From positions 36,573 to 100,572 of the forward strand of contig JAHECS010000007.1 in NCBI GenBank assembly GCA_024641635.1: a DNA stretch of 64,000 nt. The letters are read 5' to 3'. This document shows positions 23,272-31,832 of the stretch, piece by piece. The position numbers and the translations under genes are program-made. Each line of letters begins with the position of its first letter. The stretch's first letter is position 1. The notes beneath the pieces were generated by a model, which saw only the letters and a program-made list of their open reading frames with translations, had not been told where the DNA came from and searched no databases. Source of the DNA: Actinomycetes bacterium (lineage in GTDB: Bacteria; Actinomycetota; Actinomycetes; S36-B12).

Positions 23272-24771
23272 ATGACGCTCGACGGGCTGGCCGTCGCGCT
23301 GCTCGTCGGCGCCGTCATCGTGCTGGTGTCGGTGCTGGGCGTCCGGCTCGCCGGACGGCTCGGGGTGCCTGGCCTGCTGCTCTACCTGCTGCTCGGCCTT
23401 GCCCTGAGCACCGCCTTCCCGGGCCTGCAGATGCAGAACGCCGAACTGGGCACCGTCCTCGGCTACGCCGCCCTCGTCCTCATCCTCGCCCAGGGCGGCC
23501 TCACCACGCGCGTCGACCAGCTGCGGCCGGTGCTGTGGCCGGCGATCACCCTGGCCTCGGTCGGGGTCGCGGTCAGCATCTCGATCGTCGCAGTCCCGCT
23601 CGTCGTCTTCCTCGACGTATCACTGCAGAACGCGATCATCATCGGGGCGGTGCTGGCCGCCACCGACGCCGCCGCGGTCTTCTCGGTCATGCGGCAGATG
23701 CGCATCTCGAGCCGGGTGCGGACCCTGCTCGAGGGCGAGGCGGGCTTCAACGATGCCCCGGTCGTCGTGCTCGTCGCCGTCGTCTCCAGCGGATCCTTCG
23801 GAACGACGCCGTGGTGGCAGATCCCTCTCCTGGTCATCGCGGAGCTCATCGGCGGTGCCCTGGTCGGCGTCGGTGTCGGTTATGCCGGCCGGTGGCTGCT
23901 GCCTCGACTGGCCCTCCCCGCGGTCGGGCTCTACCCGATCGCGGCGCTCGCGCTGCTGGTCGGCAGCTACGGTCTCGCCGACGTCCTGCACTCCTCGGGC
24001 TTCCTGGCCGTCTACCTGTCCGCCGTGATCGTCGGTTCCGCCGCCCGACTGCCTCACCGCCGGTCGATCATCGGGTTCGCGGACGGGCTCGCGTGGATCG
24101 CGGAGATCGGGCTGTTCTTCATGCTGGGCGCGCTTGCCGACGTCGGCACCCTGCCCGAAGCGATCCCACTGGCGCTCCTCGTCGCTGCCATCATCCTCGT
24201 CGTCGCGCGGCCGCTGGCGGCCACCGTCTCGCTGCTGCCGTTCCGACTGCCGCGGTCGACGATCGCCTTCGCATCGATCGCCGGCCTTCGCGGCGCGGTG
24301 CCGATCGTCTTCGCCGCCATCCCCCTGGGACTCGGCGTCCCGGGTGCTCGGCTGGTTTTCGACGTGACCCTGATCGTCGTGCTCATCCTCCTGCTGGCCC
24401 AGGTGCCCCTCATCCGTGTCGCCGGCCGGCGTCTCGGCGTGGTGAAGCCGGACGAGGCGGTCGAACTCGAAGTCGAGAGTGCTCCCTTGGACGGCATGCG
24501 AGCCCAGGTGCTGGGGGTCGAGGTGCCGGATGGCTCCGGGCTCGTCGGAACCTTCGTGACCGAGCTCGGGCTGCCGGAGGGCGCCGTCGTGGCCCTCATC
24601 GTCCGCGGGGAGCAAGCCATCGCTCCGGACGTCCATGCGCGGGTGCGGGCAGGCGACCGACTCATCCTCGTGTCGACGGAGGAGGCCCGCGCCGGAACCG
24701 AGGAGCGGATCCGGGTGGTGGCGAAGGGTGGCCGCCTTGCGCGGTGGCTCGATCGGGCCAGCGGGCGCTAG
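23272..24771 (+). CDS. Potassium/proton antiporter, CPA family with TrkA-C domain
   Basis: The 499-residue protein has about twelve hydrophobic helices (residues 5-385) with the ion-binding segment AATDAAAVFSVMR near 125-137, followed by a cytoplasmic TrkA-C-like regulatory domain (about 400-490) with GVEVPDGSGLVG and RAGDRLILVS. This resembles the NhaP2/CvrA type that exchanges K+ or Na+ for H+. The start at 23272 follows metF closely. Its TAG and the stop of the convergent next gene share the palindrome CTAG (24768-24771). Confidence 0.87.
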   Translation: MTLDGLAVALLVGAVIVLVSVLGVRLAGRLGVPGLLLYLLLGLALSTAFPGLQMQNAELGTVLGYAALVLILAQGGLTTRVDQLRPVLWPAITLASVGVAVSISIVAVPLVVFLDVSLQNAIIIGAVLAATDAAAVFSVMRQMRISSRVRTLLEGEAGFNDAPVVVLVAVVSSGSFGTTPWWQIPLLVIAELIGGALVGVGVGYAGRWLLPRLALPAVGLYPIAALALLVGSYGLADVLHSSGFLAVYLSAVIVGSAARLPHRRSIIGFADGLAWIAEIGLFFMLGALADVGTLPEAIPLALLVAAIILVVARPLAATVSLLPFRLPRSTIAFASIAGLRGAVPIVFAAIPLGLGVPGARLVFDVTLIVVLILLLAQVPLIRVAGRRLGVVKPDEAVELEVESAPLDGMRAQVLGVEVPDGSGLVGTFVTELGLPEGAVVALIVRGEQAIAPDVHARVRAGDRLILVSTEEARAGTEERIRVVAKGGRLARWLDRASGR

Positions 24772-25475
24772 AAGGCCCGGATCGGACGCACGTAGTTCGC
24801 GTACGACTTGTCCGAGGGGGCGGGGGTGTAGTCGGCGTAGAAGTCCTGGATCCATGACGTGGTCGGACTTTCCTCCGAGGAGCTCCAGTAGCCGTGCAGC
24901 TGGAAGCCCGAGCTGACCTTCTGGCGGAGGAACAACGCTCTCAGCTCGTCCCGCGAAGGCAGGTACCAGTCCGACTTCCCGCCCCCTCGGTAGGCGCTGA
25001 CCACGACGGCCGCGTCGGTGGTGCACGCTCCGAGCATGGCGGCGGTGTTCGCCTTTCCCGCTCCGAGGCCGGTGGCCTGGGTGCCGGGAACCGACTGATC
25101 GACCGTGGAGCACCAGATCACGTTCGGATCCCCGGCGGCGAGCCATGCCGGCGGGGCCACCTCGAGGTACCGACCCCAGGCCTGCTTGGTGCGGGCTGCG
25201 TAGAAGACCTTGCCACGCCCGGGCCCGACGTCGCCGACCACGCACGAGCCTCCGCGGGCGCACGGCTTGCGATCGATTCGCTCGCTTCGGCGACAGCTGC
25301 CGTTCCGGGAGTAGCGGGCGAAGCCGGTGGTCTTCTTCACGCACTTGACCTTCGCCGTCTGCGCCGGTGCAGGAACAGACGCGCTCGCACCGGTGGGCAG
25401 CAGGGCGACGCCGGACGCGACCAGCGCGAGCGCGACGGCTGCGGACACGAAGGTTCGGGAGCCGAAACGTGCCAT
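24768..25475 (-). CDS. Secreted protein with DUF1566/Lcl-type C-terminal region
   Basis: The 235-residue product has a Sec signal peptide (MARFGSRTFVSAAVALALVA, cleavage near ASA at about residue 32). The body contains six or more cysteines and a DUF1566/Lcl-like pattern: CSTVD, SDWYLPSRDELRALF, GYWSSSEE and a C-terminal YVRPIRAF. The pattern is found in exported lectin-like and adhesin-like proteins of unknown biochemical role. AGAGGCGG precedes the ATG. It faces the antiporter gene tail to tail. Function unknown. Confidence 0.72.
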   Translation of the reverse strand: MARFGSRTFVSAAVALALVASGVALLPTGASASVPAPAQTAKVKCVKKTTGFARYSRNGSCRRSERIDRKPCARGGSCVVGDVGPGRGKVFYAARTKQAWGRYLEVAPPAWLAAGDPNVIWCSTVDQSVPGTQATGLGAGKANTAAMLGACTTDAAVVVSAYRGGGKSDWYLPSRDELRALFLRQKVSSGFQLHGYWSSSEESPTTSWIQDFYADYTPAPSDKSYANYVRPIRAF

Positions 25476-25544
25476 GACGCCGCCTCTCTGAGCGGTCGAA
25501 AGACCTGCCAGAGGCTACCGCGGTTGGTCGTGCCCGGATAGGTG

Positions 25545-27032
25545 TCAGCCGCTGACGAGTCCCGCGACGATCTCGGCCCCCATTCCGACCAAGGGGAGTC
25601 CGCCCCCGGGGTGGGCCGAGCCGCCAACCAGGAACAGGCCGGGGATGGGCGACCGGTTGGCCGGGCGCTGGAAGGCCGCTCGTGCGCCGTTGCTCGACGA
25701 ACCGTAGATGGAGCCGCCGGGCGCCCGGGTCGACCGCTCGAGGTCGGCGGGACTGCGGAGCTCGCGCCAGAGGATCCGGCTGCGGATGTCGGGGCCGCGC
25801 TCTGCCAGCCGGGCCAGCAGATGGTCGGCGTAGGCCTCGGCCCGGCCCGGCGCGTCCCAGTCCACCGTGGCTCCGGAGCCGTCCCCGTTGCGGGGCGTGT
25901 TCACGAGGACGAACCAGGCCTCGCTGTCATCGTCCGGCCTCATGGCCGAGTCGTCCGGCACGCATGCGTAGATGGCCGGATCGTCGGCGGGATGGGGACG
26001 GCGGCCGAAGATCGCGTCGAACTCGCCGTCGTAGTCGGCCGGGAACCACACGTTGTGGTGCCGGATCCCGGGAGTACGGCCCCGCAGCGCAAGGAGGATG
26101 ACGAATCCGGACAGGGCCGGCGCTGCCTTGGCCAGCCCTCGGGCCACCGTGCGCGCCCGTGGGTCGTCGACAAGGTCGGTGTAGAGATGGTGGGCGTCGG
26201 CGTTGGCGACCACGATGTCGGCCGCAACGGTCTCCCCGTCGACGAGCTGCACGCCGCACGCGCGGCCATCCCGGATCAGCACCTTCTCGACGTCGCAGCC
26301 GAGCCGGATGGTCACGCCACGCTCCTCGCAGCGCTGCGCGAGCGCGTCGGCCAGCGAGCCGAGCCCGCCGCCGAGGTGCCAGGCTCCGAACGTCTGCTCC
26401 ATGTACGGGATGGTGGCGAAGACGGCCGGGGCCTTCCGCGGGTCCGACCCCGAGTAGGTGGCGTAGCGGTCGAGGACCTGTCGCAGGCGCCAGTCGGCGA
26501 GGTACTCCCGCCCGAGGTCCCGAAGTGACGTCATCGGCGCGACGGTGCGGATGTCGGACACGTTGGCCAGGCCCATGAGGGTGCGCCAGCCGTCCAGCGG
26601 CGACTGCAGGAACGGCTCCCGCGTGATCCGCCACATCCGACCGCCCCGGTCGATAAGGCGCCTCCAGTCATCCTCCGCCGTGCCCCCGAACGCGTCGCCG
26701 AAGGCCCGGGCGGCTCGCGCAGCATCCACGCCGGGCACGGTGACCGAGGTGCCGTCCGCGAAGTGGTAGCCGAAGGCCGGTTCCACCGGCTGGAGGTCGA
26801 CGGCTTCCTCGAGTGCCCCACCGGTCTTGAGGAACAGGTCCCGGTACACCGCCGGCAGCGTGAACAGGCTCGGACCGGTGTCGAAGGCGAAGCCGTCCCG
26901 GCGATAGGTCGCCAGCTTCCCGCCGTACGTGGCCGACTGCTCGAGCACCGTGACGCGGTGCCGGCGAACGGCGAGGCGGGCTGCGACGGCCATGCCGCCG
27001 ACTCCCGCCCCGATGACGACGACGTCGGTCAT
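25545..27032 (-). CDS. Carotenoid desaturase, CrtI/CrtD-like
   Basis: The 495-residue FAD oxidoreductase has VVVIGAGVGGMAVAARL at residues 4-20, GGKLATYRRDGFAFDTGPS near 41-59 and the C-terminal PGGGLPLVGMGAEIV near 475. It is clearly divergent from the crtI gene in this window. In an operon with a CruF-like hydratase and a glycosyltransferase it would fit a CrtD-type 3,4-desaturase acting on the acyclic end, but a ketolase/oxygenase role (CrtO-like) cannot be excluded. Its ATG overlaps the upstream glycosyltransferase stop (ATGA). Confidence 0.83.
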   Translation of the reverse strand: MTDVVVIGAGVGGMAVAARLAVRRHRVTVLEQSATYGGKLATYRRDGFAFDTGPSLFTLPAVYRDLFLKTGGALEEAVDLQPVEPAFGYHFADGTSVTVPGVDAARAARAFGDAFGGTAEDDWRRLIDRGGRMWRITREPFLQSPLDGWRTLMGLANVSDIRTVAPMTSLRDLGREYLADWRLRQVLDRYATYSGSDPRKAPAVFATIPYMEQTFGAWHLGGGLGSLADALAQRCEERGVTIRLGCDVEKVLIRDGRACGVQLVDGETVAADIVVANADAHHLYTDLVDDPRARTVARGLAKAAPALSGFVILLALRGRTPGIRHHNVWFPADYDGEFDAIFGRRPHPADDPAIYACVPDDSAMRPDDDSEAWFVLVNTPRNGDGSGATVDWDAPGRAEAYADHLLARLAERGPDIRSRILWRELRSPADLERSTRAPGGSIYGSSSNGARAAFQRPANRSPIPGLFLVGGSAHPGGGLPLVGMGAEIVAGLVSG

Positions 27033-28186
27033 CCGGCCCCGTCCGAGACCCCGGTGGCGATGACCACCGGCCGGCCCTTCCACGTGTTCGTGCCCGCCAG
27101 GTGGCGGCGCCACGACACCGCCGTGAGGGCGGCGAAGGCGAGGACGGAGGCAGGGTGGGCCAGGGAATCCGGCAGCACGCGCTCCCCGGTCCGGCGGGCC
27201 ACCACGGCGCGGCTGGCGGCGCCCGCCGCGTACCCGATCGCGCCGATGGCCCGGGTCCGCGCGGTGGGGGCGGCCAACGCGGCCGCAGCGGGGACGACGA
27301 AGGCGGTCACCAGCAGGGCGGTGACCGCCACCGATCCCGCGGGTCCGTTGAAGGCCGCCCACAGGGACTTGGCGTAGCCATCGAGGACCGCGGTGGTTCC
27401 GTCGTACATGCGGCACGACGCGAGGTGCGATCCGTCCGCGGTGGCGGTTCGGAGGCCGGCGCGCTTGAAGGCGCGCATGAGGGCGACGTCCTCGATGACC
27501 TCGTCACGGACGGCGGCGTGACCCTCGACGGCGGCGTACGCGCCCGCGTCGAGCACGAGGAACTGTCCGTTGGCCGCGGACAGGGACGGCCGGGTAGACG
27601 TCTCCGCCCACCGCAGGGGCACCGTCGCGATCCAGGACCAGGTGACGAGCGGCTGAACCAGGCGCTCGAGCCACGTGTCGGCGACCTGGAAGGGGTACGG
27701 CGCGACCATGGCGAACCCGTGGTCGCGGAGCGTGGTGACGACGGAATGGATCGCCGCTGGCTCCAGGGAGACGTCGGCATCGACGAAGACCAGGACGGTC
27801 CCGCTGGCGTCCTGCGCCAGCCTGGCGCAGGCCCACGGTTTGCCGAGCCACCCCTGTGGCGGCTGCTCGTTCGGGGCGCTGACGAGGCGGAGGCGGTCGT
27901 CGTCCTGGGCGATCCGCGCGACGATCGACGCGGTGCCGTCGGTCGAGCCGTCGTCCAGAACGAGGACGGTGAGCCGGGGTACTCCGGTCTGGGCGAGGAC
28001 GGACCGAACCGTCCGCTCGATGTGCGCCTCCTCGTCCCTCGCCGGGATGAGCACCGCCACCGGCTCCTCGACGTCCGCGGCGGACGGGAGAGGCGCCCTC
28101 AGCCTTCGCAGGTTGATCGCCGTGTGCGCGGCGATCGCGCAGGCGAGGACCGTCCCCCCCGTGACCAGGGCACGACCGGTCACCAT
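27029..28186 (-). CDS. Family 2 glycosyltransferase, carotenoid-linked (CruG/CrtQ-like)
   Basis: The 385-residue protein has one N-terminal hydrophobic helix, a GT-A domain with VAVLIPARDEE near 43, VLVLDDGSTDGTA near 75 and the metal-binding VFVDADVS near 128, then an acceptor region (EDVALMRAFKRAGL) and two or three C-terminal helices. Location between cruF and crtD-like genes suggests it glycosylates a carotenoid hydroxyl at the membrane. The ATG at 28186 lies inside cruF; a GTG at 28183, overlapping the cruF stop as GTGA, is an equally good start. Identity of the sugar is unknown. Confidence 0.82.
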   Translation of the reverse strand: MVTGRALVTGGTVLACAIAAHTAINLRRLRAPLPSAADVEEPVAVLIPARDEEAHIERTVRSVLAQTGVPRLTVLVLDDGSTDGTASIVARIAQDDDRLRLVSAPNEQPPQGWLGKPWACARLAQDASGTVLVFVDADVSLEPAAIHSVVTTLRDHGFAMVAPYPFQVADTWLERLVQPLVTWSWIATVPLRWAETSTRPSLSAANGQFLVLDAGAYAAVEGHAAVRDEVIEDVALMRAFKRAGLRTATADGSHLASCRMYDGTTAVLDGYAKSLWAAFNGPAGSVAVTALLVTAFVVPAAAALAAPTARTRAIGAIGYAAGAASRAVVARRTGERVLPDSLAHPASVLAFAALTAVSWRRHLAGTNTWKGRPVVIATGVSDGAG

Positions 28187-28980
28187 TGCGGCTGGCTCCA
28201 CAGCCGCCACAGGTACGGAACCACCACGGCACCCATGCAGGCGAGGCCCCACAGCGCGACGCCGGGACGTCCGAAGAACGCGAGGTTCGCCAGGACGCTC
28301 GAGGCGAACACCCACGTGAGGAGGGTGGTCGGTACGGCATCGGCGGCGATCTTGCGCGGGAGGAGCCCGAGCAGCCACATGAGCACGATGGACGCGAGCA
28401 GCCAGCCCAGGAAGTTCTGGAGGGGGATGTCGTCGATCCCGGGGAGGCTCCAGCCGAGATCCTGCCAGGACCAGTAGCCCTCGCCGACCATCTGCGGGTC
28501 CAGGAACAGGTCCCACGAGGCCAGCAGCCAGCCGCCGACGAGTGCGACGCCGATGGTGGTCGAGGACAGGCGTTGGGCCGCGAGCAGGCACGGGTACGCC
28601 ATCATCGACCAGGCGAGGGGGATCACCAGCGGCACGCCGGCGAGGGCGAAGCCGAGATCGCCGGAGTACTCGTAGGTGCCGAACGGGAACGACGTCGCCA
28701 GTCCGAGTCTCTCGACCCCCCAGCCGAACGCGAGCGTGAGGCCGAGGTAGCCGGCGGCCCAGGCCACCCCTCGATTGAGCACGGCGTGGCTGGCGCTGGC
28801 CAGGAAGAAGGTGACGACGGTGAGGATGCTCAGGGTGACCCGCGCGCTGCCGCTGGCGAGCACCCAGACGATCTGTCCGAGGATGGTCGCGACGGCGAAG
28901 GCCCACGGCAGGTACGTGATCCAGCCCGATGGACCGCCGCCTCGATCCGAGTGCGGACCGGAGTAGACCCGAACGCTCAC
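28180..28980 (-). CDS. cruF: Carotenoid 1,2-hydratase, CruF/DUF422 family
   Basis: This 266-residue integral membrane protein has about seven helices. Family features include FPFGTYEYSGDLG near residue 97, PLAWSMMAYP near 118, and WDLFLDPQMVGEGYWSW near residue 155. CruF enzymes add water to the psi end of lycopene or gamma-carotene, giving a 1-hydroxy group for later glycosylation. The GTG start at 28980 has TAGACT 7 nt upstream, a leaderless arrangement. The longer upstream frame is antisense to the SRPBCC gene. Confidence 0.85.
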   Translation of the reverse strand: MSVRVYSGPHSDRGGGPSGWITYLPWAFAVATILGQIVWVLASGSARVTLSILTVVTFFLASASHAVLNRGVAWAAGYLGLTLAFGWGVERLGLATSFPFGTYEYSGDLGFALAGVPLVIPLAWSMMAYPCLLAAQRLSSTTIGVALVGGWLLASWDLFLDPQMVGEGYWSWQDLGWSLPGIDDIPLQNFLGWLLASIVLMWLLGLLPRKIAADAVPTTLLTWVFASSVLANLAFFGRPGVALWGLACMGAVVVPYLWRLWSQPQW

Positions 28981-28987
28981 GCCGTCG

Positions 28988-28997
28988 AGTCTAGGGT
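28988..28997. promoter_or_regulatory. Overlapping divergent -10 elements for cruF operon and SRPBCC gene
   Basis: On the minus strand TAGACT (28988-28993) lies 7 nt before the cruF GTG. On the plus strand TAGGGT (28992-28997) lies 7 nt before the ATG at 29005. The two boxes overlap by 2 bp and the start codons are only 24 bp apart. Both -35 regions would then lie inside the opposite coding sequence. Confidence 0.55.
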
Positions 28998-29004
28998 TGC
29001 CGTC

Positions 29005-29499
29005 ATGGGCGCCCGAGCGGACATCGTCGACACCGGCTCCAGATGGGCGCGCGCGGCCGCCATCGTCATCGACGCGCCTTCGGCCGTCATCTTCGACGTG
29101 CTGGCCGACCCACGCCAGCACCACGAGTTCGACGGCTCGGACACCGTGCAGAGACTGGTGTCCGGGCCTGAGCGGCTGGACATGGGTGCCCACTTCGGCA
29201 TGGACATGCGGATCAAGGTCCCGTACCGGACCGACAACACGGTGGTCGAGTTCGAGGAGGGTCGCCGGATCGCCTGGTGCCACGCCAACCGGCACCGGTG
29301 GAGGTACGAGCTCGAGCCGCTGGCCGACGGCAGCACGCGCGTGACCGAGACGTTCGACGGCCGCACGGCCCTCTTCCCGCCCTCGCTCCTGCTGATCAAC
29401 GCGTACAACAACAACCAGAAGGCTGTTGCGAAGACCCTCGTGCGTCTCAAGGAGCACGTCGAGGCGGGGCAGACCGGTCGTCAGGGGGACAGGCCATGA
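29005..29499 (+). CDS. SRPBCC family protein
   Basis: The 164-residue protein has the START/SRPBCC pattern AAIVIDAPSAVIFDVLADPRQ near residues 18-36, WRYELEPLADGSTRVTETFD near 95 and a long C-terminal helix (KTLVRLKEHVEA). It binds a hydrophobic ligand, which is unidentified. It is only distantly like the SRPBCC protein at 946-1401. A leaderless promoter is shared head to head with cruF. The stop overlaps the next ATG (ATGA), coupling it to the ABM-domain gene. Confidence 0.82.
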   Translation: MGARADIVDTGSRWARAAAIVIDAPSAVIFDVLADPRQHHEFDGSDTVQRLVSGPERLDMGAHFGMDMRIKVPYRTDNTVVEFEEGRRIAWCHANRHRWRYELEPLADGSTRVTETFDGRTALFPPSLLLINAYNNNQKAVAKTLVRLKEHVEAGQTGRQGDRP

Positions 29500-29801
29500 C
29501 CGTGGCGGTCATCTTCACCTCACGCCTGGCGATCGCGCACGACGACGACTACGAAGAGATGTCGCGGAGGATGGCCGAGCTCGTCCGCGAGCAGCCCGGC
29601 TTCGTCAGCCAGGTGAGCGTTCGCGACCCGCACACGCGGATCGGGATCACGGTGGCGTACTTCGAGGACGAGGACTCGGTTCGTGCCTGGAAGGGCCACG
29701 GCGAGCACGTTCAGGCCCAGCGGCGCGGCATCGAGGAGTTCTACTCCGAGTACCACGTCACCGTGGCCCAGGTGACCCGTGAGTACGACGGGCCGCGCTG
29801 A
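29496..29801 (+). CDS. Antibiotic biosynthesis monooxygenase (ABM) domain protein
   Basis: The 101-residue ferredoxin-like-fold protein has VAVIFTSRLA, MAELVREQPGFVSQ, ITVAYFEDEDSVRAWKGH and EFYSEYHVTVAQV, the standard ABM pattern in which an alpha-beta barrel dimer oxidises quinone-like substrates or binds small ligands. Conserved Trp and His occur in RAWKGHGEH. It overlaps the SRPBCC gene by 4 bp. Substrate unknown. Confidence 0.82.
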   Translation: MTVAVIFTSRLAIAHDDDYEEMSRRMAELVREQPGFVSQVSVRDPHTRIGITVAYFEDEDSVRAWKGHGEHVQAQRRGIEEFYSEYHVTVAQVTREYDGPR

Positions 29802-29901
29802 TGGACTGTCGCTCGCCCGCCGCTCCCGGCTTCATCGCCCTGCCGTACGCCCGAGCCGTTTCCGTGTCCGTCATCCCGTCCGCGTCTCCTGAGGAGGAAG
29901 C

Positions 29902-30375
29902 ATGAAGGGCATCTCCACGTTCCTGTGGTTCGACGATCGGGCGTTGGAGGCCGCTCGGTTCTACGTGTCGGTCTTCCCCGAGTCGCGGATCATCGACAGC
30001 GGCCAGTTCGAGGATGCTCGCCCGGGCAAGGAGCAGTCCGTCACGACCGTCTCGTTCGAGCTCTCTGGCCGGCCCTTCACGGCGATCAACGGGGGGCCCG
30101 TGTTCGCCTTCACGCCCGCCATCTCCTTCGTGATCGCGTGCGAGGACCAGGCCGAGGTCGACTACTACTGGGGACAGCTGTGCGACGGCGGCCAGGAGAG
30201 CAGGTGCGGCTGGCTGGTGGACCGGTTCGGCGTGAGCTGGCAGGTGGTGCCGACCGCTCTGTACGAGCTGCTGGCGGGGGACGACCCGGACGGGGTGTCG
30301 AGGGCGACGGAGGCGATGCTCCAGATGGCGAAGCTGGACATCGCGACGATGCAGGCCGCGTACGACGGCCGGTGA
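29902..30375 (+). CDS. VOC family protein (PhnB/3-demethylubiquinone methyltransferase-like fold)
   Basis: The 157-residue protein has the PhnB-like pattern STFLWFDDRALEAARFYVS, FPESRI, SVTTVSFELSGRPFTAING, EVDYYWGQL and CGWLVDRFGVSWQVVP. It is a VOC-fold homodimer of unknown substrate, often annotated in error as a methyltransferase. GAGGAGGAAG lies about 5 nt upstream of the ATG. It is followed 34 bp later by the acetyltransferase-hydratase fusion. The 100 bp upstream gap shows no other feature. Confidence 0.85.
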   Translation: MKGISTFLWFDDRALEAARFYVSVFPESRIIDSGQFEDARPGKEQSVTTVSFELSGRPFTAINGGPVFAFTPAISFVIACEDQAEVDYYWGQLCDGGQESRCGWLVDRFGVSWQVVPTALYELLAGDDPDGVSRATEAMLQMAKLDIATMQAAYDGR

Positions 30376-30409
30376 ATCCGGAGTCCGTGTCGAGCCGACC
30401 CGACGAGGC

Positions 30410-31726
30410 GTGATGCACCCCGCCCCGCAGCCCACCGAGCGACTGGCCTTCCGGCGCTGGTCGGTGGACGACGTCCCGACGGCGCTCGACATCTACTCGC
30501 GGCCGGAGGTCAGCCGCTTCCTCGGTGCTGCGCCCCGTCCCGTCGAGGACCTCGAGGAGGCGCGCAGGCGGATCGCCGTGTGGGATGAGAGGACCACCGG
30601 GCTGGGGGGCATCTGGGCCCTGGAGAGGCGTGATGCGCCCGGGATGCCGATCGGCTCGATGCTGCTGGTCCCGCTGCCCCGCAGCGACGGGGAGGCGTCG
30701 GACGCCTGGGAGATCGGCTGGCACCTGCACCCCGACCACTGGGGACAGGGGTACGCCACGGAGGGTGCCGTCCCGCTCATCGAGCGAGCCAGGGCGGCAG
30801 GACTCGGGGAGGTGCGCGCGGTCGTGCACGCCGGGAATGCCGCAAGCCGCGCGGTGTGCCGTCGGCTGGGAATGGTCGACGTCGGGTCGACCACCCGGTG
30901 GTACGGCGTGGAACTGGTCGAGTACCTGCTCGACCTGGCGGCGCCGGACGCGCCGGAGGTGCTGGCGGTGCGGATCGCGCAGGCCCGGGCGGAGGGCCGC
31001 CTGCTGCCGGCGCCGGCGGCCCACGGGCTGTCGGCGGGGGACGCCTACCGCGTGCAGGCACGGGTGCTGGCGACCCGCCTGGAGCGAGGCGGCGGCCGCG
31101 GTGGCTGGAAGCTGGGGTACACCTCCCAGGCGATGCGTGAGCAGATGGGCGTGGCCGAGGCCAATTTCGGCCCACTCTCCACCGCCATGCTCCTGAAGAA
31201 CGGCGCTGTGATCGGCGAAGGGGTGGCCCAGCCGCGGGTGGAGCCGGAGCTGGCAGCCGTGATCGCCGAGGACATCGCTCCGGATGCCGACGAGTCGCAG
31301 ATCGCGGCCTCCGTCGCCGAATGGCGACTCGCCCTCGAGGTCGTGGATTCCGTGTGGGAGGGCTACCGGTTCGACTGGGCGCTCAACACGGCGGACGGGT
31401 CATCCGCCGGATTCGTCGTGCTGGGGGACGTCGTCGACCCCGGCGACCTGGCGACGATCGACGTCACCTTCTCGCGAAACGGCGAACCCGTGGGTCGCGG
31501 CGTGGGGGCGGCCGCCATGGGCGATCCCGCCGCCGCCCTCGCGTGGCTGGTGGGCCGCCTGGCGGAATCCGGGGAGGCGCTGCGGGCGGGCGAGGTCGTC
31601 ATCACGGGCGGACTGACGGCTGCCGTTCCGCTTGCCCCCGGCGATCGGATCGAGGCGAGGGCCGCTGGTCGGGCTGTGTGGCTCATGCGGCGCGGCAGCG
31701 ACGCGTCCGCCCCTAAGGCGACCTAG
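30410..31726 (+). CDS. Fusion of GNAT acetyltransferase and 2-keto-4-pentenoate hydratase-like domain
   Basis: The 438-residue product joins two enzymes. Residues 1 to about 180 are a RimJ-like GNAT acetyltransferase (RLAFRRWSVDDVPTAL, WHLHPDHWGQGYATEGA, the acetyl-CoA loop, and NAASRAVCRRLGM). Residues about 185-430 are a MhpD/fumarylacetoacetase-type hydratase (GGWKLGYTSQAMREQMG, RVEPELAAVIAED with metal-binding Glu residues, LALEVVDSVWEGY, GVGAAAMGDPAAALAWL). The frame is continuous with uniform codon use, so this is not an obvious assembly error. GTG at 30410 or ATG at 30413 can serve as start. Joint substrate unknown. Confidence 0.82.
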   Translation: MMHPAPQPTERLAFRRWSVDDVPTALDIYSRPEVSRFLGAAPRPVEDLEEARRRIAVWDERTTGLGGIWALERRDAPGMPIGSMLLVPLPRSDGEASDAWEIGWHLHPDHWGQGYATEGAVPLIERARAAGLGEVRAVVHAGNAASRAVCRRLGMVDVGSTTRWYGVELVEYLLDLAAPDAPEVLAVRIAQARAEGRLLPAPAAHGLSAGDAYRVQARVLATRLERGGGRGGWKLGYTSQAMREQMGVAEANFGPLSTAMLLKNGAVIGEGVAQPRVEPELAAVIAEDIAPDADESQIAASVAEWRLALEVVDSVWEGYRFDWALNTADGSSAGFVVLGDVVDPGDLATIDVTFSRNGEPVGRGVGAAAMGDPAAALAWLVGRLAESGEALRAGEVVITGGLTAAVPLAPGDRIEARAAGRAVWLMRRGSDASAPKAT

Positions 31727-31832
31727 CTGCGACGTAATCGCGACACGGGATCCCGTCGTTCTGGTCGGGGCCGCGACCCAGCGGGGTGAGGATGGAGTCA
31801 AGGACTCCCACCATCAAGGAGAGGACATCCGC

